The notes beneath the pieces are model-generated. The model saw only the letters and a list, made by a program, of their open reading frames with translations, was not told the DNA's origin and ran no database searches. This document shows positions 56,141 through 64,000 of a DNA stretch of 64,000 nucleotides, piece by piece. This DNA is from Nocardia tengchongensis (GTDB taxonomy: Bacteria > Actinomycetota > Actinomycetes > Mycobacteriales > Mycobacteriaceae). Each line of letters begins with the position of its first letter. Within the stretch, counting starts at the first letter, position 1. The stretch spans positions 1,116,001-1,180,000 of the forward strand of contig NZ_CP074371.1 in assembly GCF_018362975.1 (NCBI RefSeq). The letters are read 5' to 3'. A program made the position numbers and the translations under genes.

Positions 56141-57496
56141 GTGCAGACTTCGCATGCTCCACAAGAGCCGAACAGCAAGGGCACCAAGAACTTCGGATCC
56201 GGCGGACTGGGCAGTCTCCCCGCTTCCGCAGAGGTTCACCGCGCGGACAACGGCGCAGCAGTCTCCCTGAAAGCTTTACTGCACAGCGGTGAACGGCCGC
56301 CCGTTTGGTCGCTCAATGAGCGGATGCGGCACATCCCGCGGCCGCTCGCGGATGTATTCGCCTGCGGGCAAGCGGAAGTCACCGAAGTGCGTCTGGCCTC
56401 GGGCCGTCTCATCGAAGTGGCCTCAGGTTCACGGATGCTAACGATCGATGGCTGGAGACGCCGGGACGAACTTGCCGTCGACGATCGCATCGCCATACCT
56501 CGCTGGATACCTGCGCCCCTAGCGACCGACGAGATGCCCGATCCTGAGGTGATCCTGCTGGCACACATGATCGGTGACGGTTCCTGTGTGAAACGGCAGC
56601 CGATCCGCTACGCCAGTATCGACGAAGAGAACCTGTCGGCCGTCGCAACGGCGGCTACGCACTTCGGCATCACAGCCATCCGCGACGAATACGCGGCCGC
56701 GCGAGTCACCACACTCCGTCTGCCCGCGCCTTACCGACTGACACATGGGAGGCGCAATCCCGTCGCCGCGTGGCTCGACGGGCTCGGGCTCTTCGGCCTG
56801 CGTAGCTACGAGAAGTTCATTCCTGAACGCGTTTTCGCACTACCCACCGCGCAGGTAGCGATCTTCCTCAGACACCTGTGGGCCACCGACGGCTCGATCC
56901 GATGGGATGCCCGAGGACACCAGGCGCGCATCTACTATGCGTCTACCAGCTGGCGACTCATCTGCGATGTCGCGAATCTGCTGCTGCGCTTGGAAGTACA
57001 CGGACGCATCAAGCGTGTCCGCAAACCTGGGTACCGCGACTGCTTTCATTTGACGATCGACGGCGTCGACAATCAGAGCACCTTCCTGTGTGATATCGGT
57101 GCTCATGGAGCACGAGGTATTGCGGGAGAAGCGGCCTTGGCTCACCTCAACACGATGGACTCGAACCCCAATGTCGACACGATCCCCAAGGAGATCCGGA
57201 TCCGGATCAAGTCATTGCTGGAGGCGCGCGGTATGACGCACCGCGAGTTTCAAGCGGCGATGAGCAGCCGGTACTCAGGATCAAATTTCTGGAAGTACTC
57301 ACCCAGCCGCTGGCGTCTGTCTCGAGCTGCGGACATCCTCGGCGCGCCTGAGCTCGCAGCATTCTGCAACAACGATCTGTTCTGGGATCGGATAACAGCC
57401 ATCACCGATCTGGGCAGGCAAGACGTGTTCGCCGCGTATGTTCCAGGAACCGAGAACCTCGTTGCTCAGGGGGTCTCGGTCTACGCCGGACGCTAG
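56141..57496 (+). CDS. Free-standing, splicing-dead intein homologue with LAGLIDADG endonuclease
   Basis: A 451-residue ORF 36 bases after dnaB. From about residue 26 it matches, as I recall them, inteins that other actinobacteria carry in DnaB at LRESG/SLEQ, a site empty in the dnaB here. Splicing residues are gone: the first residue is Ser within GSLPASAEV and is not preceded by an extein, block B reads SGSRMLTIDGW without the TxxH His, and the end is GVSVYAGR then stop, not HN plus nucleophile. The two endonuclease motifs LLAHMIGDGS and FLRHLWATDGS keep their Asp residues, and a C-terminal helical DNA-binding-like part (MTHREFQAAMSS) follows. GTG at 56141 has CGGAG upstream. Confidence 0.82.
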   Translation: MQTSHAPQEPNSKGTKNFGSGGLGSLPASAEVHRADNGAAVSLKALLHSGERPPVWSLNERMRHIPRPLADVFACGQAEVTEVRLASGRLIEVASGSRMLTIDGWRRRDELAVDDRIAIPRWIPAPLATDEMPDPEVILLAHMIGDGSCVKRQPIRYASIDEENLSAVATAATHFGITAIRDEYAAARVTTLRLPAPYRLTHGRRNPVAAWLDGLGLFGLRSYEKFIPERVFALPTAQVAIFLRHLWATDGSIRWDARGHQARIYYASTSWRLICDVANLLLRLEVHGRIKRVRKPGYRDCFHLTIDGVDNQSTFLCDIGAHGARGIAGEAALAHLNTMDSNPNVDTIPKEIRIRIKSLLEARGMTHREFQAAMSSRYSGSNFWKYSPSRWRLSRAADILGAPELAAFCNNDLFWDRITAITDLGRQDVFAAYVPGTENLVAQGVSVYAGR

Positions 57497-57660
57497 GCCG
57501 CTCCATCCGCGAAGAGCAGTTGGTTGAGGCGCCCCGGTCGCAACCGCTCTGGCATCGAAAGTGATGGCACCGCAATGATTCTCACCTGGTGGTGGTGGTG
57601 GCGGGGCGTACCCTAGCGGTCGGACGCAACTCGCGTACTCGCTGATGGGGGAGGAATACG

Positions 57661-57897
57661 ATGGCGAGATTCACCAACGCACCCAGTGGGATTCGAATGG
57701 GAATGTTCTTGGGGCTGGTCGCGGGCGTGGCTGCTCATAGCCTGGTGCTCGGAATCATTGTCGCGGTGCTGGCCAGTATCGCGGGCTGGTATCTCATCGC
57801 CGAGGTCGAGGTCTTCTTCGCGCGCGGTCCGAGGACCGATTCCGAGGCAAACGGGAAATGGGCTCGTGGCCTCGGGGGCAACCGCGACGCCCGGTGA
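57661..57897 (+). CDS. Small membrane protein of unknown function
   Basis: A 78-residue protein with a strong ribosome site (GGGGGAGGAATACG) before the ATG. It has a short basic start, a hydrophobic hairpin of two helices (GMFLGLVAGVAAHSLVLGII and VAVLASIAGWYLIAEVEVFF) and a hydrophilic, charged C-terminus (about residues 57-78). I do not recognise a family. It stands alone between the orphan intein ORF and the CocE-type gene. Confidence 0.7.
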   Translation: MARFTNAPSGIRMGMFLGLVAGVAAHSLVLGIIVAVLASIAGWYLIAEVEVFFARGPRTDSEANGKWARGLGGNRDAR

Positions 57898-57959
57898 TCA
57901 CCCCGGTGGAATGATCGATTGTCGGTCGGTGGGGGCGGGAAGCGCGCTACCGTCGATTG

Positions 57960-59885
57960 ATGACCCGTAATGGGCGAGGGCCTGGCCGGATCGCGCGGGT
58001 GGGGGTGGTGGTCAGCGCGGTTGCGCTGGTTGCTGCCGGGTGCGGTGGGGGTGGGTCGGGGGAGGTCGAGGCGGGGAGTTGGCCGCCGGGTGGTGGGCGC
58101 GGAGCATGCGCGGTGGACAAGCAGGAGAATGTGCCCGCGGCGATGCGGGACGGGGTCGTGCTGAAGGCCGACGTTTATCGGCCGAAGACATCGGAGTCGG
58201 TACCGGTGATCTTGATGCGGACGCAGTACGGGAAGGCGGCGGCGCAGATTCAGCCTTTCCGGTATCGGACGCCGGAGTGGTTCGCGTCGCAGTGTTATCT
58301 GGTTGTGGTGCAGGATATTCGGGGGCAGGGGCAGTCCGGGGGGACGTTCACCGAGTTCGGGAACGACATGAATGACGGGTACGACTCGGTCGAATGGGCG
58401 GCGGCGCTGCCGGGGACGAATGGGAAGGTGGGGATGTATGGGTCGTCGTATGTCGGTGCGACGCAATGGCTTGCGGCTGTGGCGGCGCCGCCGCATCTGA
58501 CCACGATTGTTCCGGCCAATACGGTGTCGGACTATTACGACGGCTGGAATTACGAGGGTGGGGCGTTTCGGCTGGCGTTCGTGGAGCCGTGGGCGATGGA
58601 GACCATCGGGGCCGGCGCGGCGGTGAATCGGGGGGATACCGGGACCGCGAAGCAGCTGGCGGCGGATGGGGCGGACTTCACGCGGTGGCTGGGTTTTCGT
58701 CCGTATCAGCAGTTTCCGCCGTTGCATCCGGGGGATCCGGTGGTCGCGCCGTGGTTCTACGACTGGGTCTCGCATTCGACGCGGGACGACTACTGGAAGC
58801 AGTGGAGCATTCGGGATCGGTACGCGAAGGTCACGGTTCCCGTGCTGAATTTCGAGGGATGGTACGACGCGTTCCTGGCGGGCGGGGTGGAGAACTTCGC
58901 GGGCATGGTGGCCGGAGGCGGGTCACCGGAGGCGCGGGCGGGACAGCGGTTGGTGCTGGGGCCCTGGGATCATCTGGGGTGGGGGCGCTCGGGGAGCGGG
59001 ATCACGACGCCGATGCTGGCGGCCGCCGGTGCGGCGGGGGACAGTCCGATCAACGAGTTGATGCTGGCTTGGTTCGATCATTTCCTGAAGGGCAAGGACA
59101 ACAAGGTTTCCGGGCAGCCGGTGGTCGATTACTTCCTGATGGGGGCGAACCGGTGGAAGTCGGCGTCGGCGTGGCCGTTGCCGGATACGCGGTGGACCAC
59201 CTATTACCTGTCGGGGAAGGGCGGCGCTACCGCGCTGGGGCGGGCCGGGGCGTTGAGCACGGAGACGCCGAAGGATCCGCAGGAGCCGGATCGGTACCTC
59301 TACGACCCGCTGAATCCGGTGCCGAGCGCGGGCGGGCATTCGTGCTGCGGGGCCTCGTCGGGGCCGCAGGGGCCGGTGGATCAGTTCGTGGTGGAGCAGC
59401 GTTCGGATGTGCTGACGTACACGACGCCGCCGATGTCGAGCGATACCGAGATCACCGGGCCGGTGCGAATGACGTTGTGGGCGGCGTCGAGTGCGCCGGA
59501 TACCGATTTCACGGCGAAGTTGGTGGCGGTGGCGCCGGACGGGTCCACGATGAATCTGAACAATGGGGTCATTCGGGCCGCGTTCCGGGATTCGCTGGAG
59601 CATCCGTCGCCGATCGTGCCGGGGCAGCCGTACCGGTACTCGATCGATATCTGGCCGACCAGTTATCTGGTGAAGGCCGGGTACAAGATTCGGGTGGAGG
59701 TGTCGAGCAGCGATTTCCCGCAGTTCGCGCCGAATCCGAATACCGGGGATCCGTTCGGGCAGAACGCGAATACGCAGATCGCGGCGCAGACCATCTATCA
59801 CGACGCGGAGCATCCGTCGGCGCTGGTGTTGCCGATCATCCCGGCCGGTGACGCGGGCAGTGCCCGATTCCCGATGGAGCACTGA
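57960..59885 (+). CDS. CocE/NonD family hydrolase lipoprotein
   Basis: A 641-residue exported esterase or peptidase. The N-terminus has a basic start, a hydrophobic stretch and the lipobox VAAGC (Cys at about residue 24). The X-Pro/CocE alpha/beta-hydrolase domain has VVVQDIRGQGQSGG, the nucleophile Ser in GMYGSSYVGATQW (about 163), Asp in FEGWYDAFLAGG and His in LGPWDHLGWG. The C-terminal jelly-roll domain spans from about 470 (TGPVRMTLWAAS) to the end. The DNA uses many G-ending codons (GGG, TCG, GTG) unlike the C-ending preference of neighbours, which suggests separate origin. The substrate is unknown. Confidence 0.88.
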   Translation: MTRNGRGPGRIARVGVVVSAVALVAAGCGGGGSGEVEAGSWPPGGGRGACAVDKQENVPAAMRDGVVLKADVYRPKTSESVPVILMRTQYGKAAAQIQPFRYRTPEWFASQCYLVVVQDIRGQGQSGGTFTEFGNDMNDGYDSVEWAAALPGTNGKVGMYGSSYVGATQWLAAVAAPPHLTTIVPANTVSDYYDGWNYEGGAFRLAFVEPWAMETIGAGAAVNRGDTGTAKQLAADGADFTRWLGFRPYQQFPPLHPGDPVVAPWFYDWVSHSTRDDYWKQWSIRDRYAKVTVPVLNFEGWYDAFLAGGVENFAGMVAGGGSPEARAGQRLVLGPWDHLGWGRSGSGITTPMLAAAGAAGDSPINELMLAWFDHFLKGKDNKVSGQPVVDYFLMGANRWKSASAWPLPDTRWTTYYLSGKGGATALGRAGALSTETPKDPQEPDRYLYDPLNPVPSAGGHSCCGASSGPQGPVDQFVVEQRSDVLTYTTPPMSSDTEITGPVRMTLWAASSAPDTDFTAKLVAVAPDGSTMNLNNGVIRAAFRDSLEHPSPIVPGQPYRYSIDIWPTSYLVKAGYKIRVEVSSSDFPQFAPNPNTGDPFGQNANTQIAAQTIYHDAEHPSALVLPIIPAGDAGSARFPMEH

Positions 59886-60003
59886 CAAGACCGTGGCCGG
59901 GCTTCCCGTGGATTGTCCGCCCCGTGGGAAGCGCCGGCCTCCTCCATCGTAGTCGGGCGACCGAAGGTCCCCGACAAGGCCGGGTCGGGGTTAGTGTCGC
60001 GGG

Positions 60004-61935
60004 GTGGGTTTCGAGGTGCGGGTCGATATCGCGGGTGCGGTCGAGATCGTCGGTGCGGCAGCGGGGTTCGGCTGGCGTTGGGGTTCCGGCAATGTCGGCG
60101 AATTCGCCCGACTGGTCGGTTGGACCAGTCCGCAGCCGGTCGGCACGCTGCGCAACGGCCCGATCTTCTCCCGCACCGGACTACCGGTGTGGTGGGACTC
60201 GGCCATGTTCTGGGGCAGCGACCGCGGCCTGGACCATGTGCGGGTGGCCATCTCCGACTGCCCGGACCCCGCCGACCCCGCCGGCCGGGAACTGCTCGCC
60301 ACCGCCCTGACCCGCGCCACCGCCGAATTCACCGAACGCTGGGGCGACCCCGAGACCACCGCCGCCGGACCCGCCGAGGGCTCGGCCTGGCGTTTCGCGA
60401 ATGTGTTCGCGGGCCTGACCATCGGCGCGGACACCGTCGACCTGCTGCTGGTGAACCCGACCGCCCAGCGGTATTGGATGGAGCGCCGCCACCGGGCCGC
60501 CCGCCGCCGGGCCGCGGCGGGCCCCTGGATCCGGTTCGCCGAGAGCCTGGCCGGTTTCCTCGAGACGCTGCCGGTCGACGGCCGGCTGCTGGTGACCGCG
60601 CCCGGCGGACGCTTCGTGCAGTTCGACGCCGGGCCGGAACAGCTGGCCGGAGAGCTGGCCCGAAGCGAGTTCATCGACCCCGGCTGGTATTACGGCCCGG
60701 AACTGCACCGACAGCTGATCGAGCTGGGATGGACGCCGCCCCGCGAGGGCAACTGGACCCGCGGGTTGTCGCGGCGGGCGGGCACCGTGGCGATGAGCGG
60801 GCTGGCCTTGCGCACCACCGACACCCTGCGTGCGGTCGGGGTCGGCGCGCCGACCGAGCTGGTGGCCGACGCCTGGGTGGAGGGCGGCCCTGATCTGGAG
60901 GTGACGGCGCTGGGCATTCCGCCGCATCCCACTTCCCGCACCCAGCGCGCCGAATTCCTGCGCCGCCACGCCGTCTCCGAATTCGATGCCGGACCGCTGC
61001 GGGTGGAGGTGCCCGCCGGGATCGGGATCGCCCGCGCCGCCCGCGCCTTCGACTGGACCTGGACCCGCGCCGACCTGGATGGTTTCGCCGCCGTCGTGGG
61101 CTGGAAACCGGTGCACGACACCGATGCCGGGGTACGCACCGTGTGGGCCGACACCGAGCTACGCGTGGACGATCCGCGCGCCCGCTTCCTCTTCGACGGC
61201 GACCGGCTCGAGGCGGTCTGCGTGACCCTCAGCGACAGCATCGAATCGTTCGTCTACGACGAGGGTCTGCCCGCCGACGTGCTGGCCCAGCGCATCGCCG
61301 CCCAGGCCCGCGCGCTGGAGGGCTTCCGCGCCGAGTTCGGTGCGCCCCGGCACGCGGTGCTGGGCCAGGCGCACGGACCGGCCTGGCCGGATGCCCGTCT
61401 CACCCTGGGCCTGGTCCCGGAGGCCGACACGGTCGAGCTGTACCTGGTGCCGCCGGGCGAACGCGATCGCCGCCTGATCATCGAGCAGCAGCGGGCCGCG
61501 CACCGCGCGCACGATCGCGAATGGTCGCAGTTCTACGAGGAATTGGCGGCCCTGGCCGCCGATCTCGCCGATACCGGCCAGCTCACCGTGGATGCCGGGG
61601 ACCCGCATCGCGCCCGCATCGACCGCGACGGCGACCTGCTGCGCCTGGAACTGGCCACCGCCACCGCCCGCGAATTGTCGCCGCGGGTGCTGAAATTCAT
61701 GCTCCGCGACGGCTGGCAGCATCCCGATCACCGATATCCGCTGTGGCACATCGATCTGCGCCTGCCCGCCCTGCCACGTGACCTGCGCAGACTGGCCCGG
61801 CTCGCGGTGCTGCCGCTGCGCACCCTGATGCCGCCGCAAACCACCTTGCGGGTGCTGCTGAACGGTGATTATCTGCCGGTGCGCGCACCGTCGACGGGAG
61901 TGATCGGGGCGGCGCAGACAACGCCCGACGCCTAG
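60004..61935 (+). CDS. Internally duplicated DUF6301/TY-Chap-like protein
   Basis: A 643-residue soluble protein built of two similar halves. Each half has an N-terminal unit with a W-rich motif (GFGWRWGSGNVGEFARLVGW near residue 20 and FDWTWTRADLDGFAAVVGW near 348), then a strand-rich part, a charged hinge (RRHRAARRR; IIEQQRAAHRAHDREW) and a helix with W/F-x-x-F-x-x-x-L-A followed by a TY-Chap-like sandwich ending PGWYYGPELHRQL or DGWQHPDHRYPLWHI. I recall TY-Chap proteins as chaperone-like, often near secretion or toxin loci, but no such partner is visible here. GTG at 60004 is the start. It is followed by a methyltransferase gene after nine bases. Confidence 0.65.
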   Translation: MGFEVRVDIAGAVEIVGAAAGFGWRWGSGNVGEFARLVGWTSPQPVGTLRNGPIFSRTGLPVWWDSAMFWGSDRGLDHVRVAISDCPDPADPAGRELLATALTRATAEFTERWGDPETTAAGPAEGSAWRFANVFAGLTIGADTVDLLLVNPTAQRYWMERRHRAARRRAAAGPWIRFAESLAGFLETLPVDGRLLVTAPGGRFVQFDAGPEQLAGELARSEFIDPGWYYGPELHRQLIELGWTPPREGNWTRGLSRRAGTVAMSGLALRTTDTLRAVGVGAPTELVADAWVEGGPDLEVTALGIPPHPTSRTQRAEFLRRHAVSEFDAGPLRVEVPAGIGIARAARAFDWTWTRADLDGFAAVVGWKPVHDTDAGVRTVWADTELRVDDPRARFLFDGDRLEAVCVTLSDSIESFVYDEGLPADVLAQRIAAQARALEGFRAEFGAPRHAVLGQAHGPAWPDARLTLGLVPEADTVELYLVPPGERDRRLIIEQQRAAHRAHDREWSQFYEELAALAADLADTGQLTVDAGDPHRARIDRDGDLLRLELATATARELSPRVLKFMLRDGWQHPDHRYPLWHIDLRLPALPRDLRRLARLAVLPLRTLMPPQTTLRVLLNGDYLPVRAPSTGVIGAAQTTPDA

Positions 61936-61944
61936 GGTCGAATC

Positions 61945-62583
61945 ATGATCGACAGCGCGGACATCCACCTCACCCGGGACGCTTACGATGCGGTCGCCGA
62001 GCAGTACACCAAGCTCGTGCACCGGCAGCTGGCGGACAACCCCTTCGACCGCGTGATGCTGGACGCCTTCGCGCAGACGGTGCGCGAGCACGGGGCGGGT
62101 CCGGTCGCCGATATCGGGTGCGGACCGGGCCGGGTCTCCGCGCATCTGGCGGCGGCCGGGCTGGAGATGTCGGGCGTCGATCTGTCGCCGGAGATGATCC
62201 GGATCGCCCGGGAGCAGTACCCCGACCTTCCGTTCGAGGTCGGTCCGATGGAGCGGCTCCGGTACGCCGACGGCGAGCTGGCCGGCCTGGTGGCCTGGTA
62301 CTCGATCATTCACACTCCGCCGCAGCGGGTTCCGGCCGTGCTGAACGAATTCGCGCGAGTGCTGCGGCCGGGCGGGCACGCCCTGTTCGGCTTCCAGGCC
62401 GCCGACGAATCGACGGGCGTGCAGGAATACGACCACAAGGTCGCCCTCTCCTACCGGTGGGCCCCGGACACTTTCGCGGAAGTCCTGGCCGCGAACGGCT
62501 TCCACGCCGCCGCCACGCTGACCCGGGAGGCCCGCCCCGACGAGCGCACCCCGCAGGCCTCGGTGCTCGCCGTGCGGGTCTGA
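61945..62583 (+). CDS. Class I SAM-dependent methyltransferase
   Basis: A 212-residue methyltransferase. The SAM-binding motif I is VADIGCGPGRVSAHLA (about residues 53-68), motif II acidic residue lies in MSGVDLSPEMI (about 75), and motif IV is around AGLVAWYSIIH (about 112). YDHKVALSYRWAPDTFAEVLAANGF closes the fold. The substrate cannot be derived. It follows the TY-Chap-like gene by nine bases and probably shares its transcript. Confidence 0.88.
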   Translation: MIDSADIHLTRDAYDAVAEQYTKLVHRQLADNPFDRVMLDAFAQTVREHGAGPVADIGCGPGRVSAHLAAAGLEMSGVDLSPEMIRIAREQYPDLPFEVGPMERLRYADGELAGLVAWYSIIHTPPQRVPAVLNEFARVLRPGGHALFGFQAADESTGVQEYDHKVALSYRWAPDTFAEVLAANGFHAAATLTREARPDERTPQASVLAVRV

Positions 62584-62711
62584 CGGTCCGTCGGACCGGC
62601 TCGGTTCTCTGCCCGCTCGAGAACGCCATCCGACCATCGGGACACTTGATGCGCGGGCCATGAGCGGGCGCATACCGTCGCGCAGAGACCACGTCGATCA
62701 GGGAGTAAACG

Positions 62712-64000
62712 GTGACGGACTGGAACGAAGAAGTCGATGTCCTGGTGGCCGGTTCGGGCGGCGGCCTGGCCGGGGCGTACACGGCGGCCCGCGAGGGGCT
62801 GACGGTGGCGGTGGTCGAGGCCACCGACAAGTTCGGCGGCACCACCTCGTTCTCGGGTGGCGGCGGCGTGTGGTTCCCGTGCAACCCGGTGCTGCAGCGC
62901 GAGGGCGTGGACGACACCGTCGAGGACGCGCTCACCTACTTCAAGGCCGTGGTCGGCGACCGCACGCCGGCGGAGCTGCAGGAGACCTATATCCGCAATG
63001 GCGCGAAGGTCATCGAATACCTCGAGCAGGACGACGCCTTCAAGTTCCAGGTGTTCCCGTGGCCGGACTACTTCGGCAAGGCCCCGAAGGCGCGGCTGGA
63101 CGGCAAGCGCCACATCGTGCCCGCACCGTTGAAGGCGGCGAAGCTGGGTGAGCTGAGCGAGTCGGTGCGCGGGCCGCTGGCCACCGAACGGCACGGCGAC
63201 CCGCAACCCGACTATCTGATCGGCGGGCGCGCCCTGGTCGGCCGCTTCCTGCTGGGTCTGTCGAAGTACCCGAACGTGGCCCTGCACCTGAACACCGCGC
63301 TGGTCGAGCTGGTGGTCGAGGACGGCGCGGTGGTCGGCGCGATCGTGGAGCGCGACGGGCAGCGGATCGCGATCCGGGCCCGCAAGGGCGTGCTGCTGGC
63401 GGCGGGCGGTTTCGAGGGCAACGACGAACTGCGGCAACGCTACGGGGTGCCGGGCGTGGCCCGGGACACCATGGGGCCGTGGGGAAATCAGGGCAAGGCA
63501 CACGAGGCGGGCATCGCCGTCGGCGCGGACACCGATCTGATGGATCAGGCCTGGTGGTCGCCGGGGCTGATCCATCCGGACGGGCGGGCCGCGTTCGCGC
63601 TGTGGTTCACCGGCGGCATCTTCGTCAACCAGGCCGGTGAGCGGTTCGTCAACGAGTCCGCGCCCTACGACCGGCTCGGCCGCGACATCATCGAGCACCT
63701 GAACGACGGCTCGGCCACCCTCCCGTTCTGGATGGTCTACGACGACGCCGAGGGCGTGGTGCCGCCGATCAAGGCCAGCAACGTGCCGATGGTCGAGGCG
63801 GAACGCTTCATCGAGGCGGGCCTGTGGAAGACCGCCGACACCCTCGAGGGGCTGGCCGCCGAGATCGGCGTCCCCGCCGAGGCGCTGACCGCGACGGTGG
63901 CCCGCTTCAACGAATTCGTCACCGAGGGTGTGGATCCCGACTTCGGCCGCGGCGACGAGGCCTACGACCGCGCCTTCTCCAATGGCGAACCGCCGCTGGC
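62712..64000 (+). CDS. FAD-dependent 3-ketosteroid delta-1-dehydrogenase-like protein (3' end outside window)
   Basis: The frame starts at GTG 62712 after GGGAGTAAACG and stays open to the window end, 430 residues. The FAD-binding VLVAGSGGGLAGAYTA (about 11-26) is followed by ATDKFGGTTSFSGGGVWFP, the conserved flavin-site segment of the KstD/fumarate-reductase-like family. Later motifs are GRALVGRFL, LLAAGGFEGN (about 232), and GGIFVNQAGERFVNESAPYD with the KstD-type catalytic Tyr. The overall pattern follows actinobacterial 3-ketosteroid dehydrogenases that introduce the C1-C2 double bond, though the middle part is shorter than in KstD1. Related short-chain-alcohol flavoproteins cannot be excluded. 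Confidence 0.8.
   Translation, partial: MTDWNEEVDVLVAGSGGGLAGAYTAAREGLTVAVVEATDKFGGTTSFSGGGGVWFPCNPVLQREGVDDTVEDALTYFKAVVGDRTPAELQETYIRNGAKVIEYLEQDDAFKFQVFPWPDYFGKAPKARLDGKRHIVPAPLKAAKLGELSESVRGPLATERHGDPQPDYLIGGRALVGRFLLGLSKYPNVALHLNTALVELVVEDGAVVGAIVERDGQRIAIRARKGVLLAAGGFEGNDELRQRYGVPGVARDTMGPWGNQGKAHEAGIAVGADTDLMDQAWWSPGLIHPDGRAAFALWFTGGIFVNQAGERFVNESAPYDRLGRDIIEHLNDGSATLPFWMVYDDAEGVVPPIKASNVPMVEAERFIEAGLWKTADTLEGLAAEIGVPAEALTATVARFNEFVTEGVDPDFGRGDEAYDRAFSNGEPPL

Overview
The window looks like a chromosomal segment of a high-GC mycolic-acid actinobacterium, most likely Nocardia or a close relative. The best evidence is gene order. leuS, an F420-type LLM oxidoreductase, ino1 with a PadR gene, a DUF5318 gene, ponA1, a DUF2029/GT87 membrane protein, rpsF-ssb-rpsR-rplI and an intein-bearing dnaB occur in the same order as in the oriC-proximal Mycobacterium tuberculosis region Rv0041-Rv0058. 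A LpqY-SugABC-like transporter, a glucosylglycerate hydrolase, a TIGR04338/DUF2786 pair and a TY-Chap-like protein fit the same order (Mycobacteriales). Genus-level placement is inference.

Layout. 0-2 kb: a translationally coupled trio of a TIGR04222-type membrane protein with a Gly/Cys-rich tail, a DUF692 (MNIO) oxidase and a small DUF2063-like partner, which resembles a maturase-substrate pathway. 2-13.4 kb: acetyltransferase, SdpI-like protein, leuS, two paralogous NodB deacetylases, an SDR, glucosylglycerate hydrolase, GH25 lysozyme and a polar amino-acid ABC transporter with a fused binding protein-permease. 13.4-24 kb: LLM oxidoreductase, a SugC-like ATPase, HxlR regulator with divergent thiolase, a Pro-rich membrane protein, menC, the TIGR04338/DUF2786 pair and a LpqY-SugA-SugB-like operon. 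24-34.5 kb: two class A penicillin-binding proteins flanking two GyrI-like proteins, PadR-ino1, DUF5318, and a GT87 protein. 34.5-50.9 kb: an accessory block breaking the conserved order. It holds two TerD genes (one a double-domain fusion), a four-gene ter-type biosynthetic operon with a phosphoribosyltransferase-StiP fusion, a DUF475/TerC-like protein, dhaKLM, a DUF389 protein, a CGNR regulator with a divergent EamA transporter, and a second GT87 gene. 51-57.5 kb: rpsF-ssb-rpsR-rplI, a 0.6 kb intergenic region with DnaA-box-like sequences, dnaB with a full intein in its P-loop, and immediately downstream a free-standing, splicing-dead relative of another DnaB intein. 57.6-64 kb: a small membrane protein, a CocE-type esterase lipoprotein, an internally duplicated TY-Chap-like protein, a methyltransferase and a ketosteroid-dehydrogenase-like flavoprotein cut by the window end.

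Sequence quality matters for reading this annotation. Eight genes (DUF692, SdpI-like, leuS, the Pro-rich membrane protein, GT87, dhaM, ssb, dnaB) are each broken by a single-base indel, mostly in short G or C runs, and each reads through when one base is restored or removed. Because leuS, ssb and dnaB are essential, these are most likely sequencing errors; the affected genes are given with corrected extents.

The most unusual points are the orphan intein-derived endonuclease beside dnaB together with the low-GC 3' end of dnaB, the MNIO/Cys-rich-tail operon, and the ter island with its fused enzymes.
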